From Sphingobacterium deserti (GTDB lineage: Bacteria; Bacteroidota; Bacteroidia; Sphingobacteriales; Sphingobacteriaceae), in assembly GCF_000757725.1 (NCBI RefSeq), contig NZ_JJMU01000061.1, positions 1 to 64,000 on the forward strand: 64,000 nt of DNA. Reading direction: 5' to 3'. Shown here piece after piece: positions 33,936-44,772 of this stretch. The translations under genes were made by a program, and so were the position numbers. How positions within the stretch are numbered: the first letter of the stretch is position 1; every line of letters begins with the position of its first letter. The notes beneath the pieces were generated by a model. The model was not told where the DNA came from. It made no database searches and saw nothing but the letters and a program-made list of their open reading frames with translations.

Positions 33936-34937
33936 TTATTGATTTGCTATTTTAACAAGCAAATCTACCATTCTATTGGAATAGCCAAATTCATTGTCGT
34001 ACCAGCCTACTACTTTCACGAGGCCGCCTACGATGGAGGTTAGCTGTGCATCAAAAACGCAGGAGTAGGGGTTATTGATAATGTCTACCGATACAATTGG
34101 ATCTTCCGTATAGTACAATATGTTTTGCAAACTGCCGACAGCCGCTTCCTTGAATTTTTGGTTTATCTTCTCCACAGTTGTTTTCTCGCGCAAAGTACAG
34201 GTAAAGTCTGTTAACGATCCATTCAGGACTGGTACGCGGATACCTGCGCCGCCTAATTTACCCTCCAAATGAGGAAAGACATTGGTTATCGCCTTTGCGG
34301 CACCCGTGCTGGTGGGGATAATGGATGATGATGCCGCCCTGGCGCGACGCAAGTCGCGATGCGGCGCATCGTGCAAATTTTGGTCGCCTGTCATGGAGTG
34401 CACCGTGGTAATATAGCCATCATTGATGCCCCAATTTTCGTCAAGAATCTTAACCAATGGCGCCACGTTATTGGTGGTACAGGAAGCATTGGAAAAAAGA
34501 ACTGTCTGCCAATCGAAGTCATGATCGTTGATGCCGAGCACCACGGTCGGTACATCTCTGTCTGGCGAGGGCGCCGATATAATAGTCTGGCGAGCGCCAG
34601 CCTGTAAGTGCAGCGCTGCTTGATCGCGACGCGTAAAGAAGCCGGTGGATTCGATCACGACATCTATTTCCAACGCTTTCCAAGGGAGCAGGGCCGGGTT
34701 TTTCTCGGTAAATACCTTTATGGCTGTACCATCCACAAAAATATGCTGCTCATCAGCGCTTACCTCATGCGTAAATGGCCCGTGGACAGAATCGTATTTC
34801 AACAGATGAGCTAATGTAGCGGTGTCTGTCAAATCATTGATGGCTACAATTTCAATATCGTGCTGCAGCCATCTCCTGTAGATATTACGTAAGGTATTAC
34901 GACCTATTCTTCCAAATCCGTTTATGGCTACCCTCAT
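33936..34937 (-). CDS. gapA: glyceraldehyde-3-phosphate dehydrogenase, type I
   Basis: 333 residues. N-terminal NAD-binding GFGRIGRNTLRN, Asp 35 after the second strand (NAD preference), catalytic Cys 153 in SNASCTTNN and His 180 in TTVHSMTGDQ, and the C-terminal GWYDNEFGYSNRMVDL. It oxidises glyceraldehyde 3-phosphate to 1,3-bisphosphoglycerate in glycolysis. The residue after CTTN is Asn where Cys or Ser is more usual, a minor variant. Its ATG overlaps the stop of the thioredoxin-like lipoprotein gene by 1 bp. Confidence 0.95.
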   Translation of the reverse strand: MRVAINGFGRIGRNTLRNIYRRWLQHDIEIVAINDLTDTATLAHLLKYDSVHGPFTHEVSADEQHIFVDGTAIKVFTEKNPALLPWKALEIDVVIESTGFFTRRDQAALHLQAGARQTIISAPSPDRDVPTVVLGINDHDFDWQTVLFSNASCTTNNVAPLVKILDENWGINDGYITTVHSMTGDQNLHDAPHRDLRRARAASSSIIPTSTGAAKAITNVFPHLEGKLGGAGIRVPVLNGSLTDFTCTLREKTTVEKINQKFKEAAVGSLQNILYYTEDPIVSVDIINNPYSCVFDAQLTSIVGGLVKVVGWYDNEFGYSNRMVDLLVKIANQ

Positions 34938-35542
34938 TATTTCGTAAATTCAGCAAGCACGTAGCCGATTTCTTTTTCGCCATCCCAGCTATTTTTTAGC
35001 TTACCATCAGCCCCGTAGACATAGTTTGCTGGGAATTGTTCAGGGACATGAAACTTTTGGATAAACTCTTGATTCCGGTCATATAAAACCTCTACATTGG
35101 GCTTATCAACCAATTCTTTCCCAAAGGTTTCGAGGAAAGAGGCCATAAGCGCCGGATCGTTCATCGATATAAAGTATAGATTGACGTCTTTGATTTTCGC
35201 GTAATTCTTTGCAAGCAGTCCAGTTTCATGTTGGCAATGCCCACAACTTGGGTCAAATAAGATAAATGCAGTGTTCTTACCAGCAGGAATATCAGCTTTG
35301 GAGAACCCTATTCCTGACTTCACTTTGTAGAATTTGAAGTCTGGAATGCTGGATGCAGCTTCTTTCGCCATTGGGGGGGCAGGAGCTTGCTGAGCGGCGG
35401 CTTGCGATGCAGTCGCAGGATGCTCATTTTCTTGCATCCGTTGTTGCGTCGTTTGCTCCTGTGTTTTGTTGCTGTCGCCCGATTGGCAAGCAGTCATACA
35501 TATCACGGTACCTAATGCTAGGCTGCTGAAAAAGTACTTCAT
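34937..35542 (-). CDS. thioredoxin-fold lipoprotein (AhpC/TlpA-like)
   Basis: 201 residues. A lipoprotein signal ends at VICMTACQS (Cys 19), then a low-complexity Gln/Ala/Pro linker to about residue 65, then a thioredoxin-like domain with the redox pair in DPSCGHCQHE and a cis-Pro in EQFPANYVYG. It probably reduces disulfides or acts as a peroxidase-like protein in the periplasm. It is upstream of and overlapping gapA by 1 bp; whether they share a job is unclear. Confidence 0.85.
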   Translation of the reverse strand: MKYFFSSLALGTVICMTACQSGDSNKTQEQTTQQRMQENEHPATASQAAAQQAPAPPMAKEAASSIPDFKFYKVKSGIGFSKADIPAGKNTAFILFDPSCGHCQHETGLLAKNYAKIKDVNLYFISMNDPALMASFLETFGKELVDKPNVEVLYDRNQEFIQKFHVPEQFPANYVYGADGKLKNSWDGEKEIGYVLAEFTK

Positions 35543-35707
35543 TTGTTGTTTTTTTTATGATACCCAAAACTAGGAAAATTTGCTACAAGGAGCGGCATAA
35601 AAGTGCATGAAATGATGATAAAATGAAACCAGCATGATTTTTACTATCCGTCGCTTTAGCCGTAATAACGACACCAACACGCCTTACTTAAAACCACATT
35701 AAACGAA

Positions 35708-35740
35708 CAAAGGCCTCCGATTACTCAGAAGCCTTTGCTC
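35708..35740 (-). terminator. probable terminator after secDF
   Basis: CAAAGGC (about 35710-35716) and GCCTTTG (about 35730-35736) pair around an 13-base loop that contains further TCxGA complementarity; it lies about 20 bp past the secDF stop on the minus strand. The following T tract is weak. Confidence 0.5.
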
Positions 35741-35757
35741 ATTTATGTTTTTGTTTG

Positions 35758-38700
35758 TTACGGCGTAATAACTTTTGCCGCCGGAATTTTTTCGTCAGTG
35801 ATATGTTTTCCTTTTCCTAAATCGTAAACTGCAGGTGCAGCTAAAATAATGGAGGAATAAGTACCAACAACAATACCGATTAGGATCGCGAAAGAGAAAC
35901 CGCGGATAACCTCGCCACCGAAAATAAATAACACCACCAATACGAAGATAATCGTTAAGGAAGTGATAATAGTACGGCTTAAAGTCGTGTTTATTGCATG
36001 GTTTATTACGTCTCCAAAGTTTTTACTATGGGCTCCTGGTTTTGCTAGGTCTTCACGAATACGGTCAAATACAACCACGGTATCATTCACAGAGTAACCC
36101 AATACCGTCAGAATAGCAGCAACAAAATGCTGGTCGATATCTAACGAGAATGGCACGATACCATCTAGTAGGGAGAATAGGCCCAATAAGATAACGCCAT
36201 CATGAATCGTTGCTACAGCAGCACCGGCAGAGTATTGCCATTTTTGGAAACGTACCAAAATATAACCTGCAATAATCAGAATAGAAAAGATTGCCGACCA
36301 TACTGCACGGTCTTTGATATCGGTAGCAATACTAGGTCCTACTTTTTGTGAAGATAGGATCTCATGTTTGCTGCCTGATATTTTCGACAAACCTTCGTTA
36401 AGTTTTGAGAGTACTTCTCTATCTGCTTCGTCGCTAGTTTCTTCAATATGGTAGGTCGTTGTTACGCGCACCTGATTCTCGCTGCCGAAAGTTTTTACTT
36501 CCGTTGTAGACGCAAATGTTTCGTCCAGATTTTTCCGAACTTCTTCAAGATTTACTGGCTGGTCATAGCGTACAGTGTATGTACGTCCACCTTTAAAATC
36601 AACACCCAATGAGAATCCTTTTGTTAATATAGATCCAAGGCTAATGACAACCGCAATAATAGAAACTACGTAGAATATTTTCCTCTTTTTGATAAACTGG
36701 AAATTTGCGTTTTGAAGCGTTTTCGCTGACCAAGGGTAAGATACTGATATCTTCATGTCTTTTTTCAACATATATTCGAAGATCAAACGAGAGATGAAGA
36801 TCGAAGTGAACAAAGAAGTGATAATACCGATCATTAACGTTGTGGCAAAACCTAAGATTGGTCCGCTACCGAAGAAGAATAATACTAAACCAACCAGGAA
36901 CGTTGTGATCTGCGAATCCAAGATAGATGGCATGGCGTGCTTATATCCATCCGCAATAGCTTGACGAATGCTTTTCCCGGATCTTAGCTCTTCCCGGATA
37001 CGCTCATAGATAAGTACGTTTGCATCAACGGCAGTTCCCATTGTTAACACGATACCTGCTATACCCGGCAAGGTGAGCACGGCATTTAACGATGCTAAAA
37101 TCCCCATTAAGAAGAACACGTTAAACAATACCGCAATATTTGCAGCAATACCTGCACGGTTGTAGTAGGCGATCATAAAGATCATCACGACAACAATACC
37201 GATAACGGCCGAATTCACACCCGCGTCGATAGCTGCCTGACCTAGGGAAGGACCCACGATAGCTTCTTCAACGATTTTTGCTGTGGCCGGCAAACGACCA
37301 GCCTTTAATACGTTGGCTAAATCTTTGGTGTCTTCGATCGTGAAGCTTCCAGAGATTTGTGAGCTACCATTAGGAATTTCTTCGTTTACCGAAGGTGCAG
37401 AGTAGACAACGCCGTCCAACACGATAGCAATGGCTTCTCTGTTTTGCGCAGCTTGTGCCGTAACCTTACGCCATTGACGCGCTCCCTCTGTATTCATTTG
37501 CATGGATACAACAGGTCTGTTTTGCTGATCGAAGTTGTCTGTCGCATCTGTGATCACGTCACCGCTCATCACTGCACCACTTTCAACGCCTGTTGTCTTT
37601 ATAGCATATAAGGATAGGAAGTTCGGTGTTTTAGGCTCCGGCTTAACTGCCCAAAGTAACTTCAGGTTTCCAGGAATTGTTGCTTTTACCTCTGGTCTGC
37701 TTAAGTATGCATTTACGCGAGCAGTATCTTTCAAGTTGGCAATACCAACCATTGGTCCTGGCATCAAACTAGGTTGACCGTTTTCGCCGGTGTAAGTTGC
37801 AGGATTTAAAATAGCGAATAAAGGATTGCTAGCTGCTAAGTCTGGAGATATTCCGGTTGAATCGGTGCTATCCTTTTTTCCAGCACCTAAATTAGCCAGT
37901 AGGTTATCATCGCTACCTGTCGTGTCAGCAGCCGCTTTAGTCGAATCAGCTGTTGCCGCAGGTTTTGCTGCAGGCGTAGTTGTTTTGATGGTTGAAGCAA
38001 GGATGCCATTGATGTTTTCCAACAATGGGTATACTTGGAAGTTATCATGCGTAGAGAAAAATTCCAACTTAGCCGATCCTTGAAGGAGCTTACGCACACG
38101 AGCCTCATCATTAACCCCAGGGAGCTCAATTAAAATACGGTTTGTTCCTTGTTGAATCTGGATGTTTGGTGACGCTACTCCGAATTTGTCAATACGGGTG
38201 CGCAAAACTTTATATGAATTCTGGATGGCGTTTTCTGATTCTCTATTTAAGAACGTACGAACTTCGTTATCCGAACTATTAGATTTTATTAACGCAGAAT
38301 TATCCTTTGTTGCGAAAAAGTTTGCAAGGGGAATGGAAGCACCTGTCGCTTTATACTCCTCCACAAAAAGTTCGACAACACTTTTGTTTACAGACTTGCT
38401 TTTTTCTACGGCAGTTTCTAATGCTGTATTGAATTTCTCATCCTTAGGATTATTTGCGAGGTTCAAGATAAGTTCGTCCAAGGATATCTCCATGGTAACG
38501 TTCATACCGCCTTTCAGGTCTAGTCCAAGCGCAAGCTCGTGTGCCTTAGCCTCTCTGTAGGTGAACTTTGCAAGTCCTAAATTATAAATTTCTTCACCTG
38601 CCATGGAGTCTAAATACGCTTTTTCTTTGGCCATATCGCCTTTCGCGTAGTCAGCAGCATCGCGTTCTACTTTCCGTGTAACAAATGTGAATGATAAGGA

Positions 38701-38760
38701 ATAGAGGCATGCTATTGACACCACTATTACCAAAAATTTAATCAGCCCTTTACTCTGCAT
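35758..38760 (-). CDS. secDF: SecD-SecF fusion, protein translocase subunit SecDF
   Basis: 1000 residues with SecD and SecF fused in one chain, as usual in Bacteroidota. First membrane segment at 8-26; the SecD periplasmic parts contain DLKGGMNVTMEI and RIDKFGVASPNIQIQ, interrupted by an Ala/Thr/Asp-rich insertion (about residues 255-310). SecD membrane block has LGQAAIDAGVNSAVIGI and TMGTAVDANVLIYERIREEL; the SecF half begins near residue 680, with LGVDFKGGRTYTVRY and YSVNDTVVVFDRIREDL. It uses the proton motive force to help export of proteins through SecYEG. A -7 like TACCTTTG lies at 38854-38847. Confidence 0.97.
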   Translation of the reverse strand: MQSKGLIKFLVIVVSIACLYSLSFTFVTRKVERDAADYAKGDMAKEKAYLDSMAGEEIYNLGLAKFTYREAKAHELALGLDLKGGMNVTMEISLDELILNLANNPKDEKFNTALETAVEKSKSVNKSVVELFVEEYKATGASIPLANFFATKDNSALIKSNSSDNEVRTFLNRESENAIQNSYKVLRTRIDKFGVASPNIQIQQGTNRILIELPGVNDEARVRKLLQGSAKLEFFSTHDNFQVYPLLENINGILASTIKTTTPAAKPAATADSTKAAADTTGSDDNLLANLGAGKKDSTDSTGISPDLAASNPLFAILNPATYTGENGQPSLMPGPMVGIANLKDTARVNAYLSRPEVKATIPGNLKLLWAVKPEPKTPNFLSLYAIKTTGVESGAVMSGDVITDATDNFDQQNRPVVSMQMNTEGARQWRKVTAQAAQNREAIAIVLDGVVYSAPSVNEEIPNGSSQISGSFTIEDTKDLANVLKAGRLPATAKIVEEAIVGPSLGQAAIDAGVNSAVIGIVVVMIFMIAYYNRAGIAANIAVLFNVFFLMGILASLNAVLTLPGIAGIVLTMGTAVDANVLIYERIREELRSGKSIRQAIADGYKHAMPSILDSQITTFLVGLVLFFFGSGPILGFATTLMIGIITSLFTSIFISRLIFEYMLKKDMKISVSYPWSAKTLQNANFQFIKKRKIFYVVSIIAVVISLGSILTKGFSLGVDFKGGRTYTVRYDQPVNLEEVRKNLDETFASTTEVKTFGSENQVRVTTTYHIEETSDEADREVLSKLNEGLSKISGSKHEILSSQKVGPSIATDIKDRAVWSAIFSILIIAGYILVRFQKWQYSAGAAVATIHDGVILLGLFSLLDGIVPFSLDIDQHFVAAILTVLGYSVNDTVVVFDRIREDLAKPGAHSKNFGDVINHAINTTLSRTIITSLTIIFVLVVLFIFGGEVIRGFSFAILIGIVVGTYSSIILAAPAVYDLGKGKHITDEKIPAAKVITP

Positions 38761-38970
38761 TGTCTGTAATCCTGTATTGTTTGATATAGTTTTATATTAC
38801 TCTTTTTAATCTACGATTTAGCTTAATAATACTTAGCCAAGATTCGCAAAGGTATAAAAATTTTGTATAAAGAATACATTATCGGGGAGATATGCAAACA
38901 AAAATCAAATTTGGGTGTAGGTCGGTTCAAAAGTTTTGTTTTTAGGCCTTTTTGTCCCTTTTAAAATGAA

Positions 38971-38999
38971 GCTGGGCGACCTGATTAGGATCGCCCAGC
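38971..38999 (-). terminator. rho-independent terminator after outer-membrane protein gene
   Basis: GCTGGGCGA / TCGCCCAGC, 9-bp perfect stem with an 11-base loop, followed on the minus strand by a T-rich tract (TTCATTTTAAAA). Confidence 0.8.
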
Positions 39000-39022
39000 A
39001 TGGCAATTCGTAAATGTTTTGC

Positions 39023-39514
39023 CTATTTAAGTGTGAATTTGAATCCCAATGTAAAGCGTGCTGGCTCAAAGTTTGAGTTGTGGGTTAAATTCCACCACGG
39101 TTTCCAATCAAAGTGAAATCCGATAGGAGCGGTAGGGATTTTATATTCCAAACCCACTGCTGGTCTAATGGCAACGTATGTTTCGTTATCACCACCGTAC
39201 CAACCGCGACCATCAACAAAGCTTAATTGCGGACCTACACCCACATACCAGCCTAAGCCATTTGTTCCTGCTATTTGTTGGTTGTAGGAATAATCTACAC
39301 CTAATGTGATGACGTCATCGCCAAATAAGACCTGCGCGTTACCCGCGTTAGCGCCACCAAACGAATGCTTGATTTGTGGACCCACTAGTGTCGGGCCATC
39401 ACCCACATCGATAGCCAAGCCAATTGCTGTTTTATACGGTGTTTGTGCGTTGACCTCGGTTGTGCCAAGCGCCAATAATGCGGCAGATAGTAATGGTAAA
39501 AATACTTTTTTCAT
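39023..39514 (-). CDS. small outer-membrane beta-barrel-like protein
   Basis: 163 residues with a Sec signal peptide ending EVNAQT (residues 1-24) and no lipobox. The mature part has alternating hydrophobic strands with Tyr/Trp/Phe (VDYSYNQQIAGTNGLGWYVG, FHFDWKPWWNLTH) and ends in TLGFKFTLK, typical of an eight-strand outer-membrane barrel with a C-terminal aromatic near the end. The function is unknown; many Bacteroidota carry similar proteins. It stands alone with its own terminator between secDF and guaB. Confidence 0.75.
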   Translation of the reverse strand: MKKVFLPLLSAALLALGTTEVNAQTPYKTAIGLAIDVGDGPTLVGPQIKHSFGGANAGNAQVLFGDDVITLGVDYSYNQQIAGTNGLGWYVGVGPQLSFVDGRGWYGGDNETYVAIRPAVGLEYKIPTAPIGFHFDWKPWWNLTHNSNFEPARFTLGFKFTLK

Positions 39515-39671
39515 GGTTGTTTGTATCTATAATTTCATAGGAGATCGATTTTCGATCCCGATATTTCGCTGTATTTGCAAATAGTTTGCCAAACATAGCC
39601 TGATGTTAAAAAAATGTGAATTTTCTCCCATTTTAATCTGAATGTCATGCTTTGCGAAAAAGATATTATTT

Positions 39672-41212
<1,541 letters not shown>

Positions 41213-41309
41213 TCGTTGTTAAAAATCAATTTACCTTTGGTGGTTCTGAATTTTATTATTAAATTGCTGTTAAGCAATCAATAATTTTTAAAATTTAAAC
41301 AGATACATT

Positions 41310-41426
41310 ATGGGAAAAGGAGATAAAAAAACACGTAAAGGAAAAATAATAATGGGATCTTACGGAAAGAAAAGACCGAAAAATGGTCCCAGAGTAACGA
41401 ATAAAACAAAAAAAGACGAAGCTTAA
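41310..41426 (+). CDS. 30S ribosomal protein THX
   Basis: A 38-residue very basic protein, starting MGKGDKKTRKGKIIMGSYGK and ending KTKKDEA, which matches the small ribosomal protein THX found in Bacteroidota and Thermus: GKGDKK.. and KIIMGSYG are the hallmarks. It binds 16S rRNA in the head of the 30S subunit. It lies about 100 bp after guaB. The terminator starts inside the coding sequence, so the last five codons and the stop form part of the stem-loop. Confidence 0.9.
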   Translation: MGKGDKKTRKGKIIMGSYGKKRPKNGPRVTNKTKKDEA

Positions 41427-41441
41427 GCTTCGTCTTTTTTT
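41408..41441. terminator. rho-independent terminator overlapping THX stop codon
   Basis: AAAAAAAGACGAAGC-TTAA-GCTTCGTCTTTTTTT: a perfect 15-bp stem; the stop codon TAA lies in the loop. Symmetric, so it also serves the convergent gene ending at 41455. Confidence 0.95.
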
Positions 41442-41454
41442 GTTTTGACAGCGG

Positions 41455-41748
41455 TTACTTTAAATTGTTGATGGCTTGCTGTTCGCGTAGTTTATCGACA
41501 TTATTTTTTTCACCGAACTCTTCTGTTTTTTCCTGAAATGAATCGAGAATAGTTTTAATTGCTTCGGCATTATCTGCTGTACGTTGGTAGATGTCGGGCA
41601 TTTTAGATTCAATAGTTTTGTCGCCAAGTTCTATATTATCTACTTCAATTTTACCGATTTTTTCTAAAACAGCCTGCTGGCTATTTCTTACGTCTTCAAG
41701 CTCTCTGGTGATCTTCTCCATGAGATCAAATTTTTTCAGTTTGTCCAT
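41455..41748 (-). CDS. small coiled-coil protein of unknown function
   Basis: 97 residues from ATG 41748 (MDKLKKFDLMEKIT); a TTG at 41757 is an alternative. It is almost wholly helical and highly charged, with heptad-like spacing in ITRELEDVRNSQQAVLEKI and in the C-terminal half, so a coiled coil is likely. No signal or membrane segment. Its stop faces the THX terminator. Between it and the downstream aminotransferase gene there is a separate terminator (41806-41839) belonging to that gene. I do not recognise the family. Confidence 0.7.
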   Translation of the reverse strand: MDKLKKFDLMEKITRELEDVRNSQQAVLEKIGKIEVDNIELGDKTIESKMPDIYQRTADNAEAIKTILDSFQEKTEEFGEKNNVDKLREQQAINNLK

Positions 41749-41805
41749 AGTCTTCAATTTGTTTTAGTACTCTTAATAAAACGAACGGAGAAAGAAATTG
41801 TTTTA

Positions 41806-41839
41806 AAAAAAGCGATAAAGTTGACCTTTATCGCTTTTT
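41806..41839 (-). terminator. rho-independent terminator of the aminotransferase gene
   Basis: AAAAAGCGATAAAG-TTGAC-CTTTATCGCTTTTT, perfect stem with T tract for the minus-strand transcript, 25 bp beyond the stop at 41864. Confidence 0.9.
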
Positions 41840-41863
41840 GAATTTTGCAAGAGCTGTGGACGT

Positions 41864-43069
41864 TTATGGAGTGTTGGTGCGCCCCGGATATGCTTTTAGA
41901 CCTTCTTCAATGCAGATAAGTGCAGCTAGTAGATCTTCGTTTTTTAACACATAGGCTAAACGTACCTCATGCTGACCTGCATTCTCCGTGCTGTAAAATC
42001 CCGTGGCCGGGGCCATCATAACGGTTTCCCCGTTGTGTGAAAACTCTTCCAGCATCCATTGGCAAAATCGATCCGCATTATCGATAGGTAGTTTCGCTAC
42101 CACGTAAAAGGCACCACCTGGATTTGGGCAAAATACGCCGTCAATTTTGTTTAAGCCATTCACCAGGACATCTCGACGGGCGGTGTATTCTTTTGAAACT
42201 GCCTGAAAATATTCATCAGGTGTATCCACTGCAGCTTCGCCGGCAATCTGTCCTTCCAACGATGGGCTTAGGCGTGCTTGTGCGAATTTCAGCGCGGTTT
42301 GATAAAGTTCCCGGTTTTTAGTTATTAAACAACCAATGCGCGCACCACAGGCAGAGTATCGCTTCGAAACGGTATCTAATACAACTACATGCTCTTCCAG
42401 TCCTTCCAAATGCATGGGTGAAACAAATTCGCGACCATCATAGCAAAATTCGCGATAAGCCTCATCGGAAAATAGGTACAGATCATGTTTTAAACACAAC
42501 TCGCGTAACGCTTCGAGCTCCTCTCTGGAATAGAGGTATCCGGTAGGGTTGTTGGGATTGCAGATCGCTATAGCCTTCGTTTTGCTGGTAATCAATTTTT
42601 CAAAATCAGCAATAGCCGGTAAAGCAAATCCGTTGTCAATATATGACATGATCGGTTTCACTACAATATCTGCAGCGCAGGCAAAGCCATTATAGTTGGC
42701 GTAGAAAGGTTCCGGGATAATAATTTCCTCGCCTGGATTTAAGCAGGCCTGCATCGCAATAGTGATCGCTTCAGAGCCACCATTGGTCACCAAAATATCA
42801 ACAGGAGTAATATTGTAATTTAATTTGTTGTAATACGATGCAAGCTTAGCACGGTAGGAAGCGGTACCTTCTGATGCCGTATAGGCCCAAACCTTAAAAT
42901 CAATGTTTTTCAGCGCATCGAGCATGACCTGTGGAGTCTCTATATCGGGCTGGCCGATATTGAGATGATAGATTTTTTTCCCATCTTTCTTTGCCTGATC
43001 GGCAAATGGGGTGAGTTTTCGTATTGGCGAAGCGGGCATGTCGATGCCTCTGTTCGATATTTTTGGCAT
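41864..43069 (-). CDS. class I/II pyridoxal-phosphate aminotransferase
   Basis: 401 residues from ATG 43069 (MPKISNRGIDMPASPIRKLTPFA); a GTG at 43099 is less likely. Fold-type I pattern: HLNIGQPDIETPQ, the Asn/Asp pair in AICNPNNPTGYLYS and LYLFSDEAYREF, the PLP lysine in LDTVSKRYSACGARIGCL (Lys in SKRYS) and the C-terminal Arg in HEVRLAYV. It resembles aspartate-type aminotransferases of the Bacillus/Thermus group. The amino donor cannot be fixed from sequence alone. Confidence 0.9.
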   Translation of the reverse strand: MPKISNRGIDMPASPIRKLTPFADQAKKDGKKIYHLNIGQPDIETPQVMLDALKNIDFKVWAYTASEGTASYRAKLASYYNKLNYNITPVDILVTNGGSEAITIAMQACLNPGEEIIIPEPFYANYNGFACAADIVVKPIMSYIDNGFALPAIADFEKLITSKTKAIAICNPNNPTGYLYSREELEALRELCLKHDLYLFSDEAYREFCYDGREFVSPMHLEGLEEHVVVLDTVSKRYSACGARIGCLITKNRELYQTALKFAQARLSPSLEGQIAGEAAVDTPDEYFQAVSKEYTARRDVLVNGLNKIDGVFCPNPGGAFYVVAKLPIDNADRFCQWMLEEFSHNGETVMMAPATGFYSTENAGQHEVRLAYVLKNEDLLAALICIEEGLKAYPGRTNTP

Positions 43070-43167
43070 TATAGGGTTGTTTTTTTGTTTGTGTTTCACA
43101 AAAATAGAAAAAAAGAATAAGCGAACGCGTAACGGAAGCAGACATTCTTTTCAGACAAGGGCGCAAC

Positions 43168-43202
43168 AAAAAAGCCATCGGTACAATCACGATGGCTTTT
43201 GT
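43168..43202 (-). terminator. rho-independent terminator of the DUF1573 gene
   Basis: AAAAGCCATCG (about 43170-43180) / CGATGGCTTTT (43190-43200) with a 9-base loop; the T tract follows on the minus strand, 20 bp after the stop at 43221. Confidence 0.9.
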
Positions 43203-43220
43203 TATTAAGAATAGATTGTG

Positions 43221-43595
43221 TTATTCAACACTACCTTTTACAGTCAATGTTTTAACAGGTGTCTTGGTATTAGACTTCACCGTGAATTGTTTTGTAAATG
43301 GGCCTTTGGCCGCTGCATTATACGTCACCGTAATTGTGCCAGCCTCGCCCGGCTTGATAGGCGTTTTAGTAAACTCCGCTACAGAACATCCGCAAGATGG
43401 TTTCACTTCTGAAATAATTATCGGGGCATCGCCAGCGTTTGAAAACTTAAAATCATAAGATGCTGGTTTGTTCTGTGGGATGGTTCCGTAATCATGGGTC
43501 TCTTTCTCAAAACTAAATTCGCCGATAGCAAGTGTCATTGATGTAAATGTGATTACGGCTACAAATACGGCTAATATGCTTAATGTCTTCTTCAT
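43221..43595 (-). CDS. DUF1573-domain exported protein
   Basis: 124 residues: signal peptide (1-23), then an immunoglobulin-like DUF1573 domain with the typical ETHDYGTIPQNKPASYDFKF, the Cys pair of SCGCS and the end VKTLTVKGSVE. It is probably periplasmic or surface-linked. Such proteins are common in Bacteroidota, with no settled role. It stands alone between the aminotransferase and kdsD, on the same strand, with its own terminator. Confidence 0.88.
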   Translation of the reverse strand: MKKTLSILAVFVAVITFTSMTLAIGEFSFEKETHDYGTIPQNKPASYDFKFSNAGDAPIIISEVKPSCGCSVAEFTKTPIKPGEAGTITVTYNAAAKGPFTKQFTVKSNTKTPVKTLTVKGSVE

Positions 43596-43709
43596 CTTCT
43601 TATTCCTTTTAATACGGTATTATCTAAACAAAATACAAGCCAAATGTAGCTATTACACAAGCTTTTTATCATTCTTTGCGTTAAATAAACAAAAATATTA
43701 CATAACCCC

Positions 43710-44675
43710 TTAGATGATACCCTCTTTCAATAAATCCTGAAGATGAACAATACCTTGGTACGTATTATTTTCCACAACGATCAATTGGGATATGTTGCTT
43801 TGCCGCATGCGGTGGAGTGCTTCAACCGCCAGCTCCTCACGATCTATTGTTTTTGGTGATTTCGTCATGATGTCCAATGCGGTCAGTCCGCTAAGGTCTT
43901 CGTATTTTTCCAACATTCTACGGATGTCACCATCGGTCACGATACCAATTATTGTTCCCTGATCAATGACTGCGGTAGCTCCTAAACGGAATTTTGTAAT
44001 GGTGACAATCACTTCCCTTATATTCGCTTCTGGAGCAAGGAAAGGTTTCCCATTGTTATCCGATAGATCGGCAACACGAAGATAGAGTTGCTTACCCAAT
44101 GCACCGCCTGGGTGGTATTTGGCAAAATCGCGATCCGAAAATTGCCTACAAGTTTGCAGGCAGACCGCCAACGCATCGCCCATCGCTAATTGAGCCGTCG
44201 TACTTGTCGTTGGCGCTAGATTGTTAGGGCAGGCTTCGCGATCAACCGAGGTGTCGAGTATGAAGTTCGCTTGCTTTGCAAGGAATGAATTTAAGTTGCC
44301 AACCATAGCGACAAGCGTGTTACCCGTTTGCTTTAAAAAGGGTACTAATACTTTTATTTCTGGTGTATTTCCACTTTTAGATAATGCAATGATGACGTCA
44401 TTTTTCTGTATGATACCGAGGTCGCCATGTATAGCGTCAGCGGCGTGCATGAAGATGGAAGGTGTGCCGGTAGAATTGAAGGTAGCAACCATTTTCTGCG
44501 CGATAATAGCGCTTTTCCCAATGCCCGTAACAATCACCCGACCTTGCATATTCAGGATGGTATTCGTCACATCGACGAAGTCCTGATCGATAGTATTTAT
44601 TAGTTTATGGATAGCATTGGCTTCTAGTTCAAGTGTATCCACAGCCGTCTTTTTGATGTCTATGTTGTGTATCAC
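43710..44675 (-). CDS. kdsD: D-arabinose-5-phosphate isomerase (KpsF/GutQ family)
   Basis: 321 residues: a SIS sugar-isomerase domain (about 30-170; GRVIVTGIGKSAIIAQKMVATF, LSKSGNTPEI) followed by two CBS domains (about 205-320; VTDGDIRRMLEKY). It interconverts ribulose-5-phosphate and arabinose-5-phosphate, the first step to Kdo. It is divergent from recQ-kdsA, which holds the next pathway gene. A -7 like element TACTTTTG is at 44716-44709 on its strand. Confidence 0.93.
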   Translation of the reverse strand: MIHNIDIKKTAVDTLELEANAIHKLINTIDQDFVDVTNTILNMQGRVIVTGIGKSAIIAQKMVATFNSTGTPSIFMHAADAIHGDLGIIQKNDVIIALSKSGNTPEIKVLVPFLKQTGNTLVAMVGNLNSFLAKQANFILDTSVDREACPNNLAPTTSTTAQLAMGDALAVCLQTCRQFSDRDFAKYHPGGALGKQLYLRVADLSDNNGKPFLAPEANIREVIVTITKFRLGATAVIDQGTIIGIVTDGDIRRMLEKYEDLSGLTALDIMTKSPKTIDREELAVEALHRMRQSNISQLIVVENNTYQGIVHLQDLLKEGII

Positions 44676-44772
44676 AGAAAAAATATCTAATTTTATATTA
44701 CGAAACTACAAAAGTAAGTTATTTAAGACTCATAAAAGTCACAGGTCCATCTAATTTTTTGTTCTACAGTCA

